Origin: Micromonospora halophytica
GTDB taxonomy: Bacteria; Actinomycetota; Actinomycetes; Mycobacteriales; Micromonosporaceae
Reading direction: 5' to 3'
Length of the DNA: 64,000 bases
Assembly: GCF_900090245.1 (NCBI RefSeq)
Contig: NZ_FMDN01000014.1
Location: 62,001-126,000 of the forward strand
The notes under the pieces were generated by a model. It was not told where the DNA came from. It was given only the letters and a program-made list of their open reading frames with translations, and did no database searches. Shown here one piece after another: positions 1 to 7,237 of this stretch (the first letter of the stretch is position 1; the number at the start of each line of letters is the position of its first letter). A program made the translations under genes and the position numbers.

Positions 1-955
1 CCTGCGACATGGCCAGGAGCATGGGTACGGCTTCGGCGCCGCGGGTCTCGCCGACGATGACCCGGTCCGGGCGCATCCGCAGGCCCCAGCGCACCATGGT
101 GGACATGTCGATGCCGCCGACGCCTTCGAGGTTCGGTTCCCGCTGCTGCAGGGCGGTGGTGTTCGGGTGGGCGTCGCTGTCCTCGTCAAGGCCGAGTTCG
201 TAGGCGTCCTCGACGGTGACGATCCGCTCGTGGGGGCTGATCGCGCCGGCGGCGGCGCGCAGCATGGTGGTCTTGCCGACGCCGACGCCTCCGCAGATCA
301 CGATGTTCTTGCGCGCCCGCACCAGCGCCCGGATGAGTTCCCGCAGCCCCACCGTGATCTCCCCGCGGTGCAGCAGGTCGTCCAGGGTCACCCGGTGCAG
401 GGTGTTGCGGCGGATCGACAGCGAGGGCCGTTTCGCTACCGCCATCACGGCGAACAGGCGTTGCCCGCCGGGCAGCCGCAGCGACAGGCCGGGCGAACCG
501 CGGTCGAAGCGGCGCTCCTCCTGCCCGCTGCGCGCCGCCGCTATCCGCACCAGGTCGACCAGGTCGTCGTCGGAGGCGGCGACCGGCGGCACTCGCTGCA
601 CCCGCCCGTCGGTGGTGCGGATCCACACGTTGTCGCAGCCGTTGGCGAAGATGTCCTCCACCCGCGGGTCGTCGATCAACCTCTGCAAGCCGCCCAGGCC
701 GGTGAAGCTGTCCCGCAATGCCCGCGCCAGGGCCGCCTCGGCCTGCGGGGTGAGCGGGGCACGGCCGGCGGAGATGTCCTCGCGGGCGTGGACGACGAGT
801 TCCTCCGCGATGTATCCCGCGATCACCGCGTGGCGCTCGCCGTCGGGAAGCTGCGTGCCGTGCGTGGCCAGGCGGTCGCTGACCCGGGCCCGCAGCCGCG
901 CCACCACCTCCGGCGGGGCCGCGGTCGTGCCGCCGTTCAGCGTTGGGGCGGTCAC
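1..955 (-). CDS. cpaF: CpaF/TadA-type secretion ATPase (3' end outside window)
   Basis: Type II/IV secretion ATPase that powers Tad/Flp pilus assembly at the cytoplasmic membrane. The minus-strand frame from the GTG at 955 stays open to the window edge, about 318 codons of an expected 400-450. A Walker A motif GGVGVGKTT lies near residues 222-230, followed by the Asp-box region (IVTVEDAYEL) and the Walker B/His-box start (VIVGETRG). The upstream part (residues 60-200) has the usual CpaF N-terminal domain, with the block around VEDIFANGCDNVW. The GTG start overlaps the stop of the ParA-like gene by 4 nt (GTGA), which supports both the start and translational coupling. The C-terminus is not visible, so completeness cannot be judged. 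Assignment to the CpaF family is secure; Tad pilus versus another Tad-like apparatus is inferred from the neighbours. Confidence 0.9.
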   Translation of the reverse strand, partial: MTAPTLNGGTTAAPPEVVARLRARVSDRLATHGTQLPDGERHAVIAGYIAEELVVHAREDISAGRAPLTPQAEAALARALRDSFTGLGGLQRLIDDPRVEDIFANGCDNVWIRTTDGRVQRVPPVAASDDDLVDLVRIAAARSGQEERRFDRGSPGLSLRLPGGQRLFAVMAVAKRPSLSIRRNTLHRVTLDDLLHRGEITVGLRELIRALVRARKNIVICGGVGVGKTTMLRAAAGAISPHERIVTVEDAYELGLDEDSDAHPNTTALQQREPNLEGVGGIDMSTMVRWGLRMRPDRVIVGETRGAEAVPMLLAMSQ

Positions 956-1686
956 CGCACAACCTCCAGCACCGCACCGACGGGTTGCCCGCCGGCCGCG
1001 ACGGACACGGCGAGGGCGCGCAAAGCCTGGGCGAGGCGGGTACGTGTCCACGCCCGCCCCGTTATCCGCCCGGCGAGGACGCCCGCGCCCCACCGGTCGG
1101 CGGGCAACTGCGCCCACACCGGAACACCGAGGCGCCCGCTGATCTCCGCCGGGGTGTAGGCGGACCTGCCGCAGACCGCCATCCCGACACCACCCGGCCG
1201 CGCCGCGGCACGCAGCGCCGGCAAGCGGGTGTCCAGGTGATCCAGGTACTCCGTCGACCCCGAGGTGACCAGCACGACCGCGTCAGCGGAGCGCAACAGG
1301 CCCCACGCGGGGCTGTTGGCGTAGAGGCGACCCGCATCGGCGACCACTACCGGCGCCAACCGCGCGACCGCCTCGGCCTGGCCGGCGAGGACCGACACCG
1401 CCCCCGCAGCGGTCTCGGCCGCACCCGGCCCGACGAGGACGTGCAAACCCAACGGCACCTGCTGCACGTACGGTGCCGCCCCGCCGGTGTGCCCGCCGTG
1501 CCGGGCCGCCGCCGCCAGGGACGCCAGGCCCGGCTCCTGCGCCAGCCCGAACCGCGCCGCGACCACCCCGCCACCGGGGTCGGCCTCCACCAGCAACGCC
1601 GGACGGTCCGGCCACAACGCCGCTATTCCCAACGCGGCCGTCGACGCGCCCGGCGCGCCGGACACCGACGCCACCACCACCAACAT
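952..1686 (-). CDS. ParA/MinD-like (CpaE-type) ATPase, degenerate P-loop
   Basis: A 244-residue protein of the SIMIBI ParA/MinD class, the kind that localises Tad machinery (CpaE/TadZ). The N-terminus reads VVVASVSGAPGASTAALG, which occupies the deviant Walker A position but lacks both lysines of the usual KGGxGKT/S, so nucleotide hydrolysis may be lost, as in several TadZ proteins. Later blocks (LLVEADPGGG, VVVADAGRLY, AVVLVTSGS) match the switch regions and the beta-strand carrying Asp. The ATG at 1686 was chosen because GGAGG lies 8 nt upstream; a GTG 9 nt further upstream sits directly on that ribosome site. It ends in a 4-nt overlap with the CpaF gene. Family membership is good; activity is uncertain. 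Confidence 0.75.
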   Translation of the reverse strand: MLVVVASVSGAPGASTAALGIAALWPDRPALLVEADPGGGVVAARFGLAQEPGLASLAAAARHGGHTGGAAPYVQQVPLGLHVLVGPGAAETAAGAVSVLAGQAEAVARLAPVVVADAGRLYANSPAWGLLRSADAVVLVTSGSTEYLDHLDTRLPALRAAARPGGVGMAVCGRSAYTPAEISGRLGVPVWAQLPADRWGAGVLAGRITGRAWTRTRLAQALRALAVSVAAGGQPVGAVLEVVR

Positions 1687-1706
1687 CTCCCGCACCTCCT
1701 CACGTC

Positions 1707-2387
1707 TCACTGGGACGGGCCGAGCTGCACCAGCGACACGTCCCCCGGGGCCGCCGCGACCGCTTCCGCCGCATCCGCAGCGAGCAGCACCGTCACCAAC
1801 TGCGTGCCCACCTGGTCGGCGCCCGCCGCCACGGACACGACCGTGGCCACCGCCCGGCGTACACCGTTGTTCTGCTGCGGCGCCTGCTCCCCGCCTCCGG
1901 TCGGCGGGGCGACCAGCACCACCACCCGCGACCCGGGGGTCAGGCTCGTCGGGGCCCGGCCCGGCTTGACCGGAACCGCGATCACCGCCTGCCCCGCCGC
2001 GGGCCACGCCGCCGGCCCGACCTGCGCCGATACCAGCAGGCTCCCTGCCGCCAGCGGCACCGCCGCCGAACGGCCGACGACCCCGCCGCGCCGCTCGGCC
2101 GGGACCAGGTCCAGGCCGGACGGGTTCGCCACCCGCACCACCCGCACATCGGCGTCGGTGATGACCTGACCCGCCGGTACGTCCCGCGCGACGGCGAGGA
2201 ACTGCTCGTCGGCGTGCCGGCGCAGGTCCACCTGCCAAAACGTCACCACCGTCGCCAGGACCAGCAGCAGCCCGGCGACCACACGCCGCCCGCTGCGCCG
2301 CCCCACCCGCCGCGTACCGGCGGGCACCGGCGGCAGGTCCGCAGCGGCGGTGTTCACCACCCGGGGACGGTCCGTGGTGACGCTCAC
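1707..2387 (-). CDS. SAF-domain (CpaB/RcpC-like) membrane-anchored protein
   Basis: A 226-residue protein with a short basic N-terminus, one membrane segment (about residues 30-50, rich in V, L, A) and a following SAF domain (FLAVARDVPAGQVITDADV). This is the layout of CpaB/RcpC, the periplasmic or cell-wall-facing Tad assembly factor. The remainder is a beta-rich region with a second VAVPVKPGRAP block and no catalytic motif. The GTG start overlaps the stop of the secreted-protein gene (GTGA), and 20 nt separate its stop from the ParA-like gene. This order fits a Tad operon. The exact biochemical role in actinobacteria is not known. Confidence 0.75.
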   Translation of the reverse strand: MSVTTDRPRVVNTAAADLPPVPAGTRRVGRRSGRRVVAGLLLVLATVVTFWQVDLRRHADEQFLAVARDVPAGQVITDADVRVVRVANPSGLDLVPAERRGGVVGRSAAVPLAAGSLLVSAQVGPAAWPAAGQAVIAVPVKPGRAPTSLTPGSRVVVLVAPPTGGGEQAPQQNNGVRRAVATVVSVAAGADQVGTQLVTVLLAADAAEAVAAAPGDVSLVQLGPSQ

Positions 2388-3244
2388 CGGGCACCTCCGA
2401 CGATCGCCTGGGACTCCGCCACCCGCACGGACACCGTCGAGGTCGTCGTGAGCGGGGCGAGAGTGCCCCCGCCGCCGGCACCAGACCAGGTGACCGACCA
2501 CGTCACCGTCGCCCGCAGCCGGAACGCCGCCCCCGCCGCGACAGCGGACGAGGATGTGTAGGTGTGCCCGCACGGTGACGACGCCCGCGGGTCCGTGCCC
2601 GGCTTCCACGGCTTGCCCGGACCGGCGCACGTCAGGTCGTCGCTGCCGTCGCCAAAGGACCACACCACCCGAGTCGGCGTCGCAGTCGCGGTAACCGACA
2701 CCCCAGGCACCGACGCGGTCGCCGACCGCGCGCCCCACGTCGCCGGGTCCACCCACAGCCACACCGGCACCTGAACCAGCACGAACGGCGCGGCGGTGGG
2801 ATTCGTGCGAATCTGCGGCGAGGGCAGGTGCAGCCGAGAACGCGCCGTCTGCCCCAGCGCCGCCAGGTTCACCGACGGCGCCTGGTCCAGCCACACCGGC
2901 ACCTCCTGCGACCCGAGCCCGTTGGCTACGCAGGTCCGGGAATACCAACCGCCCTCTGGGCCCTTGCCCGGCGGAGGCGGGAGACCCACGTCGACCGGCG
3001 CCCAGTAGCAGCCACCGCCACCGCCACCGCCCGAGCCGTCACCGGACCCGCCGCCGCCCTGGCTGCCGCCGGTGGAGCCGCCAGGGCCGCCGGGGGTGCC
3101 GGCGTTGATCTCGCATTCAGGAGCCGCCGGGTTCTGCGTGCAGCTGACCCCGCCGATGCCGCCGTCGGAACGTGCCGGGCTTCCGGATGCCAGCACGATC
3201 GCTGCCGCGCCCGCAGCGATCAGGGATTGGACGGCGCGACGCAT
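2384..3244 (-). CDS. Secreted Gly-rich protein of the Tad-like operon
   Basis: A predicted exported protein of about 286 residues. It begins with an Arg-Arg signal peptide and hydrophobic core (MRRAVQSLIAAGAAAIVLASG), then a Gly/Ser-rich linker (about residues 50-80) and a beta-rich domain with WVDPATWG and a WSFGDGSDD motif that resembles PKD-type surface domains. Several cysteines (CTQNPAAPEC, CYW, RTC, CAG, PCG) suggest extracellular disulfides. The ATG at 3244 overlaps the stop of the upstream gene (TGATG); an in-frame GTG at 3250 is an alternative. No enzymatic motif was seen. Its position between a lipoprotein and CpaB-like gene suggests a surface component of the same apparatus, which is inference only. 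Confidence 0.7.
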   Translation of the reverse strand: MRRAVQSLIAAGAAAIVLASGSPARSDGGIGGVSCTQNPAAPECEINAGTPGGPGGSTGGSQGGGGSGDGSGGGGGGGCYWAPVDVGLPPPPGKGPEGGWYSRTCVANGLGSQEVPVWLDQAPSVNLAALGQTARSRLHLPSPQIRTNPTAAPFVLVQVPVWLWVDPATWGARSATASVPGVSVTATATPTRVVWSFGDGSDDLTCAGPGKPWKPGTDPRASSPCGHTYTSSSAVAAGAAFRLRATVTWSVTWSGAGGGGTLAPLTTTSTVSVRVAESQAIVGGAR

Positions 3245-3840
3245 CAGCACGACCCCACGTCCTGGACGCCGAAGCTGGTGACCTTCCAGCCGCCGGCCGC
3301 GAGGTTCGTGACCGTGGCCCGCGCACTCCGCCGGCCCCCGGGCACGTCGTTGATCGGCTCACCCGACAGGTTGTAGACCAGGAAGTTGCTGTCGTCGATG
3401 CAGTCGGTGACGGTCACCGTCGCGGGCGAGGCGTTGAGCGCAACCTCGGCCGCCTGCGGGTTCAGGACGTACTTGCCCTTGAGCACCTGCTTCTTGCTCC
3501 GGTAGTTGGCCAGGCCGTTCCGCAACGTTTTCAGCGCGCCGTCGCTGGCGAACCTGTTGAGGTCGGGCTCGTCGGGGTTGGCGGTAAGGCCGGCCTTCGC
3601 GTACGAGGCCCACATACCGCGGTACACGTCCAGCGCGGCGTCCTCAGCCGCGCCACGCGGATCCTGGCTGGGCGTGGAAACAGCGACCGAGGTAGTAGGA
3701 GAAGGTTCTTGCCTAGTGTTTCCGGCGTCGCACGCTCCCGCGCCGGCCACCAGGCACAGGGCTGTCGCCGGGCCCGCCAGGCGCAAGCGGCGGCCTCGCG
3801 CTCGAACGGTGAAAGTTCGCTGTCTGTTACGGCTCGTCAT
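3244..3840 (-). CDS. Putative lipoprotein or secreted NTF2-like protein
   Basis: A 198-residue first gene of the minus-strand operon. A strongly basic N-terminus (MTSRNRQRTFTVRARGRRLRL) leads into a hydrophobic stretch ending AGAGAC, a weak lipobox, then a Ser/Thr/Pro linker. The rest (YRGMWASYAKAGLTANPD... and the C-terminal GGWKVTSFGVQDVGSC) resembles the cone-shaped NTF2/SnoaL-like fold often found in actinobacterial surface lipoproteins, based on overall pattern only. The ATG at 3840 was preferred over upstream in-frame starts because the signal sequence begins directly after it and the longer version adds an unsupported leader. It shares a TGATG junction with the next gene. Confidence 0.6.
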   Translation of the reverse strand: MTSRNRQRTFTVRARGRRLRLAGPATALCLVAGAGACDAGNTRQEPSPTTSVAVSTPSQDPRGAAEDAALDVYRGMWASYAKAGLTANPDEPDLNRFASDGALKTLRNGLANYRSKKQVLKGKYVLNPQAAEVALNASPATVTVTDCIDDSNFLVYNLSGEPINDVPGGRRSARATVTNLAAGGWKVTSFGVQDVGSC

Positions 3841-4122
3841 CTGCCGCCCTGCCTCCTGACGGTTCCTGCCGACAGCGACGCGGACCGCCCCGCTGTCGTG
3901 GAAGTTGCACGCACGGATGCCTGAACCCACCTCTACACCCGGCCCCCACGGTTACCGCAACGTGCTTACCTTCCGGTGATTACCGTCAGGTGCTCACCTC
4001 GAGGTCACCGATAATGCAAGTCTTTCGCCACAATCCGACCAACCGGTGTCGGGTTCGCGACACTATGCCCGCAGGGATCGAAGGCCTTAGAATCCCTAGA
4101 AAATCCCAAGGGAGCGCGCACT
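3841..4122. promoter_or_regulatory. Divergent intergenic region with short dyads
   Basis: The 282 bp between the Tad operon (minus) and the winged-helix gene (plus) must hold both promoters. An AGGTG-CT-CACCT dyad lies at 3988-3999, and the surrounding bases repeat GGTGA/TCACC-like half-sites on both strands, a layout typical of a regulator binding region. No confident -35/-10 pair was picked. Confidence 0.35.
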
Positions 4123-4482
4123 ATGAGCCGCACCGCCGAGGGTCCTCAGCCCGCCGACCTCGCTGCGGAGCTCGCCAGTCGGCCCGCAGCCATCGCGGCT
4201 CTCGTGACGTTGCGTGACCGCGCTGCTGCCACTGTCGGTGACCTCGGTGGCGTGGACGAAGCCTCCCGCGAGGCGCTGCGGGCCGACCTGTGCTGGCTCG
4301 CGGCGACCGGACTTCTGCGGCGCGAACCGCACGGCACCTGGGACGTGTTCGCCACCACGGGCGCCTATCGCCTCTCCACTATGGGAAGAGCTCTGGCGGA
4401 CGCCCTGAATGCGCTCGCGGAGGGCTGCCGCCACCTTGCAGGTGCACCAGCTCATCAGCGACCGGACTCGATGCCTCGATGA
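4123..4482 (+). CDS. Small winged-helix protein
   Basis: A 119-residue protein preceded by AAGGGA 10 nt before the ATG. The sequence reads as a winged helix-turn-helix: a helical N-terminus (AAELASRPAAIAALVTL), a recognition-like segment (SREALRADLCWLAATGLLRRE) and a wing (GTWDVFATTGAYRLS). It ends in an alanine-rich helix. Possible roles are a local repressor of the divergent Tad operon or of itself. No ligand domain was seen. Related unnamed actinobacterial proteins exist, but no family name can be assigned with confidence. Confidence 0.6.
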   Translation: MSRTAEGPQPADLAAELASRPAAIAALVTLRDRAAATVGDLGGVDEASREALRADLCWLAATGLLRREPHGTWDVFATTGAYRLSTMGRALADALNALAEGCRHLAGAPAHQRPDSMPR

Positions 4483-4511
4483 TCTCTGCTTGACTCAACG
4501 TGAATTCGTTG

Positions 4512-4540
4512 TTCACGTAGAGCAGTCGATCCCCTAGACT
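4512..4540 (+). promoter_or_regulatory. Sigma70-like promoter of the HxlR gene with overlapping dyad
   Basis: TTCACG at 4512-4517 and TAGACT at 4535-4540 are separated by exactly 17 nt. The -35 box is the right arm of a perfect dyad, ACGTGAA (4498-4504) and TTCACGT (4512-4518) with a 7-nt spacer. That position suits autorepression by the HxlR protein encoded 37 nt downstream. It was read by eye only. Confidence 0.5.
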
Positions 4541-4576
4541 CGTCCTCTGGCCGACCTTGACGGGGAGGGGAGGCGG

Positions 4577-4927
4577 ATGGACGACGACCTTCACGTCGTG
4601 CACGAAGCGATCAGGCTGTGCGCCCAGCGGTGGACCCTGGAGATCCTCACGGTACTCGGTCAACGGCCGATGCGATTCTCGGAGCTGCTGCGCGAGATCC
4701 GACCGGCACCGAGCTCGAAATCGCTCAACGACGCCCTGCGCCGCCTGCGCGACCGCGGCCTGGTGCACCACACCGACGACGCGGGCGCTGGCACCTACTC
4801 CCTGACCGCCGCCGGCACCCACCTGCTGCCGCTGCTCTCGTCGTTCATGCGCGAGATGCGGCGCTGGTCGGACACCTACCGCGACGGCTGCGCCCAGCCG
4901 ACCGCCGCCGATACCGGACCGGCATAG
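4577..4927 (+). CDS. HxlR-family transcriptional regulator
   Basis: A 116-residue HxlR-type winged-helix DNA-binding protein. Family hallmarks are visible: the opening around CAQRWTLEILTVLGQRPMRF, the recognition region (LLREIRPAPSSKSLNDALRRLRDRGLV) and the wing (GAGTYSLTAAGTHLLP). The usual length is 100-130 residues, so it is complete. A GGGGAGGGGAGG ribosome site precedes the ATG. A dyad overlapping its promoter suggests autoregulation. The Cys in the first helix (LCAQRW) is at the position where some HxlR proteins sense redox or electrophiles. The regulated genes are unknown; the prepilin peptidase immediately downstream is one candidate. Confidence 0.85.
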   Translation: MDDDLHVVHEAIRLCAQRWTLEILTVLGQRPMRFSELLREIRPAPSSKSLNDALRRLRDRGLVHHTDDAGAGTYSLTAAGTHLLPLLSSFMREMRRWSDTYRDGCAQPTAADTGPA

Positions 4928-4957
4928 GCCCATCGCGCGCCACGAGAACCGCAGCCG

Positions 4958-5674
4958 ATGAATCCCGCAGCACTGGGGCTGGCGCTTTCCGGCGGCGCCC
5001 TTGCCGGCTTGGCGCTGCCACACGCCTACACCTGGCTGACGACTTACCCGTCAGCGATCGCAGGCATGCGAACGTCCGAAGTGGCCGAAGGCGATACCTC
5101 GGCATCCCGCCGGGTATCAGCTAGGAGCGCGCGCACGCTGGTGGCCGTATCGGAGCTGTGTGGCATCGGGCTGTCTGTCGCCTCAGCAGGCCTCGCCTGG
5201 CTTCTGCGCGACGCTCCCGGCGGCCTGCCGCTGCTGGCGGTCTGGCTGGTGGTGATGCACACCGGCGTGCTGCTCGCCGCCGTCGACGTCGCGGTCCGCA
5301 GACTGCCCACGCCCGTGATCAGCGCCGCCACCCTGGCCATCAGCGTCGTGCTGGCCGGCCAGGCAGCGACCACGGGTCAGGCCCGAACGCTGGTCGCCGC
5401 CGCGCTCGCCGCGGCAGCGCTCGGCGGCCTATACCTGGCATTGGTCATCATAGCGGGCAGCGAAATGGGCCTGGGTGACGTGCGGCTGGCCGCGCTGCTC
5501 GGCGCGGCACTGGGCGCCACCAGCTGGCCTGCGGTGCTCCTCGGCGGCCTACTGCCCTTCGTGCTCGCCGCCCCCGAAGCGCTGGCACGCCTGGCACTGC
5601 GTCGTGCGCACAGCATCGCCTTCGGTCCGTACCTGGTCGCCGGGGCGCTGATAGCGGCCGTGGTCGACGGCTAA
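4958..5674 (+). CDS. A24-family prepilin peptidase
   Basis: A 238-residue polytopic aspartic peptidase that cleaves the leader of Flp-type prepilins on the cytoplasmic side of the membrane. Several membrane helices are evident from alanine/leucine-rich runs. The two catalytic-aspartate motifs are present: AAVDVAVRRLP (first Asp, near residue 110) and GSEMGLGDVRLAALLG (GxGD, near residues 165-175). There is no separate methylase domain, as in the short TadV/CpaA types. It starts 30 nt after the HxlR gene. Functionally it belongs with the divergent Tad genes at the left edge, which otherwise show no peptidase in this window. Confidence 0.85.
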   Translation: MNPAALGLALSGGALAGLALPHAYTWLTTYPSAIAGMRTSEVAEGDTSASRRVSARSARTLVAVSELCGIGLSVASAGLAWLLRDAPGGLPLLAVWLVVMHTGVLLAAVDVAVRRLPTPVISAATLAISVVLAGQAATTGQARTLVAAALAAAALGGLYLALVIIAGSEMGLGDVRLAALLGAALGATSWPAVLLGGLLPFVLAAPEALARLALRRAHSIAFGPYLVAGALIAAVVDG

Positions 5675-5865
5675 TCACATGCTGACAACTGCGTGTACGG
5701 CACATGCTCCGCGCGTAGGCGGCAGGCCGCTAGCTGGCCGTGCATGAACGGCCAGTTGCCGCTCGGATGACGGCAGGTAACGGGCGGCGCCGGATGGGGA
5801 ACCTACGGGCGGTGAAGCACGCAGACGACATCACGCTCGACGAGGCTCTCTGGAGCCATTGGGAA

Positions 5866-5880
5866 CGTGAGCGCGTGACG
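5866..5880. repeat. 15-bp direct repeat, copy 1, upstream of the defence operon
   Basis: CGTGAGCGCGTGACG occurs here and again at 5931-5945, a spacing of 65 bp, on either side of the operon promoter. Perfect identity over 15 bp this close to a promoter suggests paired regulator sites or an integration scar. Confidence 0.5.
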
Positions 5881-5884
5881 CTTC

Positions 5885-5913
5885 TTGACGGAACCTTCCG
5901 TCCTGATTAATCT
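5885..5913 (+). promoter_or_regulatory. Promoter of the 15-gene defence operon with embedded dyad
   Basis: TTGACG at 5885-5890 and TAATCT at 5908-5913 are separated by 17 nt, a near-consensus sigma70/HrdB-type promoter and unusually AT-rich for the region. GACGGAA-CC-TTCCGTC (5887-5902) is a 7-bp perfect dyad covering the end of the -35 box and the spacer, where a repressor would block polymerase. Transcription would start near 5920, about 30 nt before the first ATG. Confidence 0.55.
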
Positions 5914-5930
5914 CGGAGCGTCAATGGGCG

Positions 5931-5945
5931 CGTGAGCGCGTGACG
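5931..5945. repeat. 15-bp direct repeat, copy 2
   Basis: Second copy of CGTGAGCGCGTGACG, ending 5 nt before the first start codon of the defence operon and therefore inside its 5' untranslated leader. Confidence 0.5.
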
Positions 5946-5950
5946 GAGAG

Positions 5951-7237
5951 ATGGTCTTGGACGCGAACACCTACCTCAGCAGCCTCGGGATCGACGTCAC
6001 CGACGCCGCGCAGCCGGCCATTGGGCGGCTGGCTCTCGCTGGGGAGTTCGTGCTCGGCGGTGAGCGCGGTGTGCTACTTCGCCCCAAGCGCGGCGATGTG
6101 TCCGACCGCTACCTCGAGCTCCTCGCGGGCAAGGGCTACGCATTCGTGATCGTCGACGGCGGCAACTATCCGTCGTTCTACGCTCGCGAGCAGGAGGGGC
6201 TCGTCCCCGTGCGGGCACTGCCCGTCGCCGACCGCAGCCACTTCCCGTCGGCAGGAGTCCTCGGAGCCTGGGGGCAGTTGATTCGCGCGGCCGCCCGTCA
6301 CGGTGATGCGGCGAAGCTGGGCGTCGCGCAGCTGGTCGCTCGCCTGGATGGCGATGAGGTGTTCGGGCCGGACCTCGTCCGCCCCACGGGCGACGTGCCC
6401 GTCTCGCGTCTCGGTGGTGACGAGTCGGTCGCAGTTGAACCGCTCCGCACGGCGGCTGCGCTCCTGGCCGGCTTTCGACTCCGCCCGAACGCGCGCGATG
6501 AGTTGGTCCGTCTCGTCGTCGCGCTGTCCTCACTGCTTCCCGACAAGAGCCAGTTCTCCGGGCTGACCGAGAGCGTGGCGCCCTTGGTGCGCGCACATCA
6601 GCTCGGCGCTCGTCGTCTCCTGGTCTCGAGCGGAGCCGGGGCGGAGATCGCCGCACTCCTCGGCGCGGAGGGAACGATCTTTCTTCCGGCCGAGCTCCGC
6701 CTGCTCGAGCCGCTGCTGGAGCGTCTGCTTCCGAGCGTCGAGCGCGTGTTCGCTGACTTCCTGCAGTCGAACCTCAACGGGTCCTACGACGGCGTGATCG
6801 TCGTTCCGCCGTTCGGCCTCCAGCTGAGCGGAACCCAGCTGGGCCGGTTCGAGCTGTCGAAGCGCGGGGGCAAGGCGCGCAGCCGCGTACCTGCAGAGCT
6901 GCTGTTCATCGAGCACGCGCTCGCGGCAATGGCCGATGGCGCTCTCCTCGTCACCGTCTTGCCCGAAGGCCTGCTCTCGAGCGTCGGGCATGCGGACTTC
7001 CGCGAGTGGTTGCTCGAACACGCACGTCTGCTGGCGGTCGTCAGCCTGCCTGCCGGAACGTGCTTCCGCGGCACGGAGGTGAAGTGCTCCGTCGTGATGC
7101 TCCGCAAGCCGGCGCCCGCCGACGGCTACCCGATCCTCATGGTCGACGTGGAAGCACACGACCTCAGCGGCGACATCGAGGCGGCGCGGTCAGAGCTCGA
7201 GGACTTCCTCGAACGGGAGGTGGCCGCATGCGCGTAG
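5951..7237 (+). CDS. N6-methylase-like protein with degenerate catalytic motif
   Basis: A 428-residue first gene of the defence operon. The C-terminal half has the fold signature of HsdM-type gamma-class adenine methylases: a motif IV-like block (VIVVPPFGLQ, near residues 281-290), a helix containing LFIEHALAAMADGALLV, and the downstream LPEGLL and LPAGTCFRGTEVKCSVVML blocks of HsdM. The catalytic Asn of NPPF/Y is replaced (VPPF), and the AdoMet motif I region (LLVSSGAGAEIAALL) is weak. It therefore looks like a catalytically inactive paralogue of the methylase encoded at 9708-11699, perhaps a structural or target-sensing subunit. GGAG is only 2 nt from the ATG, so a TTG at 5957 is a possible alternative start. 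It overlaps the next gene by 10 nt. Confidence 0.7.
   Translation: MVLDANTYLSSLGIDVTDAAQPAIGRLALAGEFVLGGERGVLLRPKRGDVSDRYLELLAGKGYAFVIVDGGNYPSFYAREQEGLVPVRALPVADRSHFPSAGVLGAWGQLIRAAARHGDAAKLGVAQLVARLDGDEVFGPDLVRPTGDVPVSRLGGDESVAVEPLRTAAALLAGFRLRPNARDELVRLVVALSSLLPDKSQFSGLTESVAPLVRAHQLGARRLLVSSGAGAEIAALLGAEGTIFLPAELRLLEPLLERLLPSVERVFADFLQSNLNGSYDGVIVVPPFGLQLSGTQLGRFELSKRGGKARSRVPAELLFIEHALAAMADGALLVTVLPEGLLSSVGHADFREWLLEHARLLAVVSLPAGTCFRGTEVKCSVVMLRKPAPADGYPILMVDVEAHDLSGDIEAARSELEDFLEREVAACA

Noticed and set aside
1707..2948. Extended upstream start for the SAF-domain gene
   Set aside because: The extension overlaps the whole secreted-protein gene in another frame; the GTG at 2387 with its 4-nt overlap is the sensible start.
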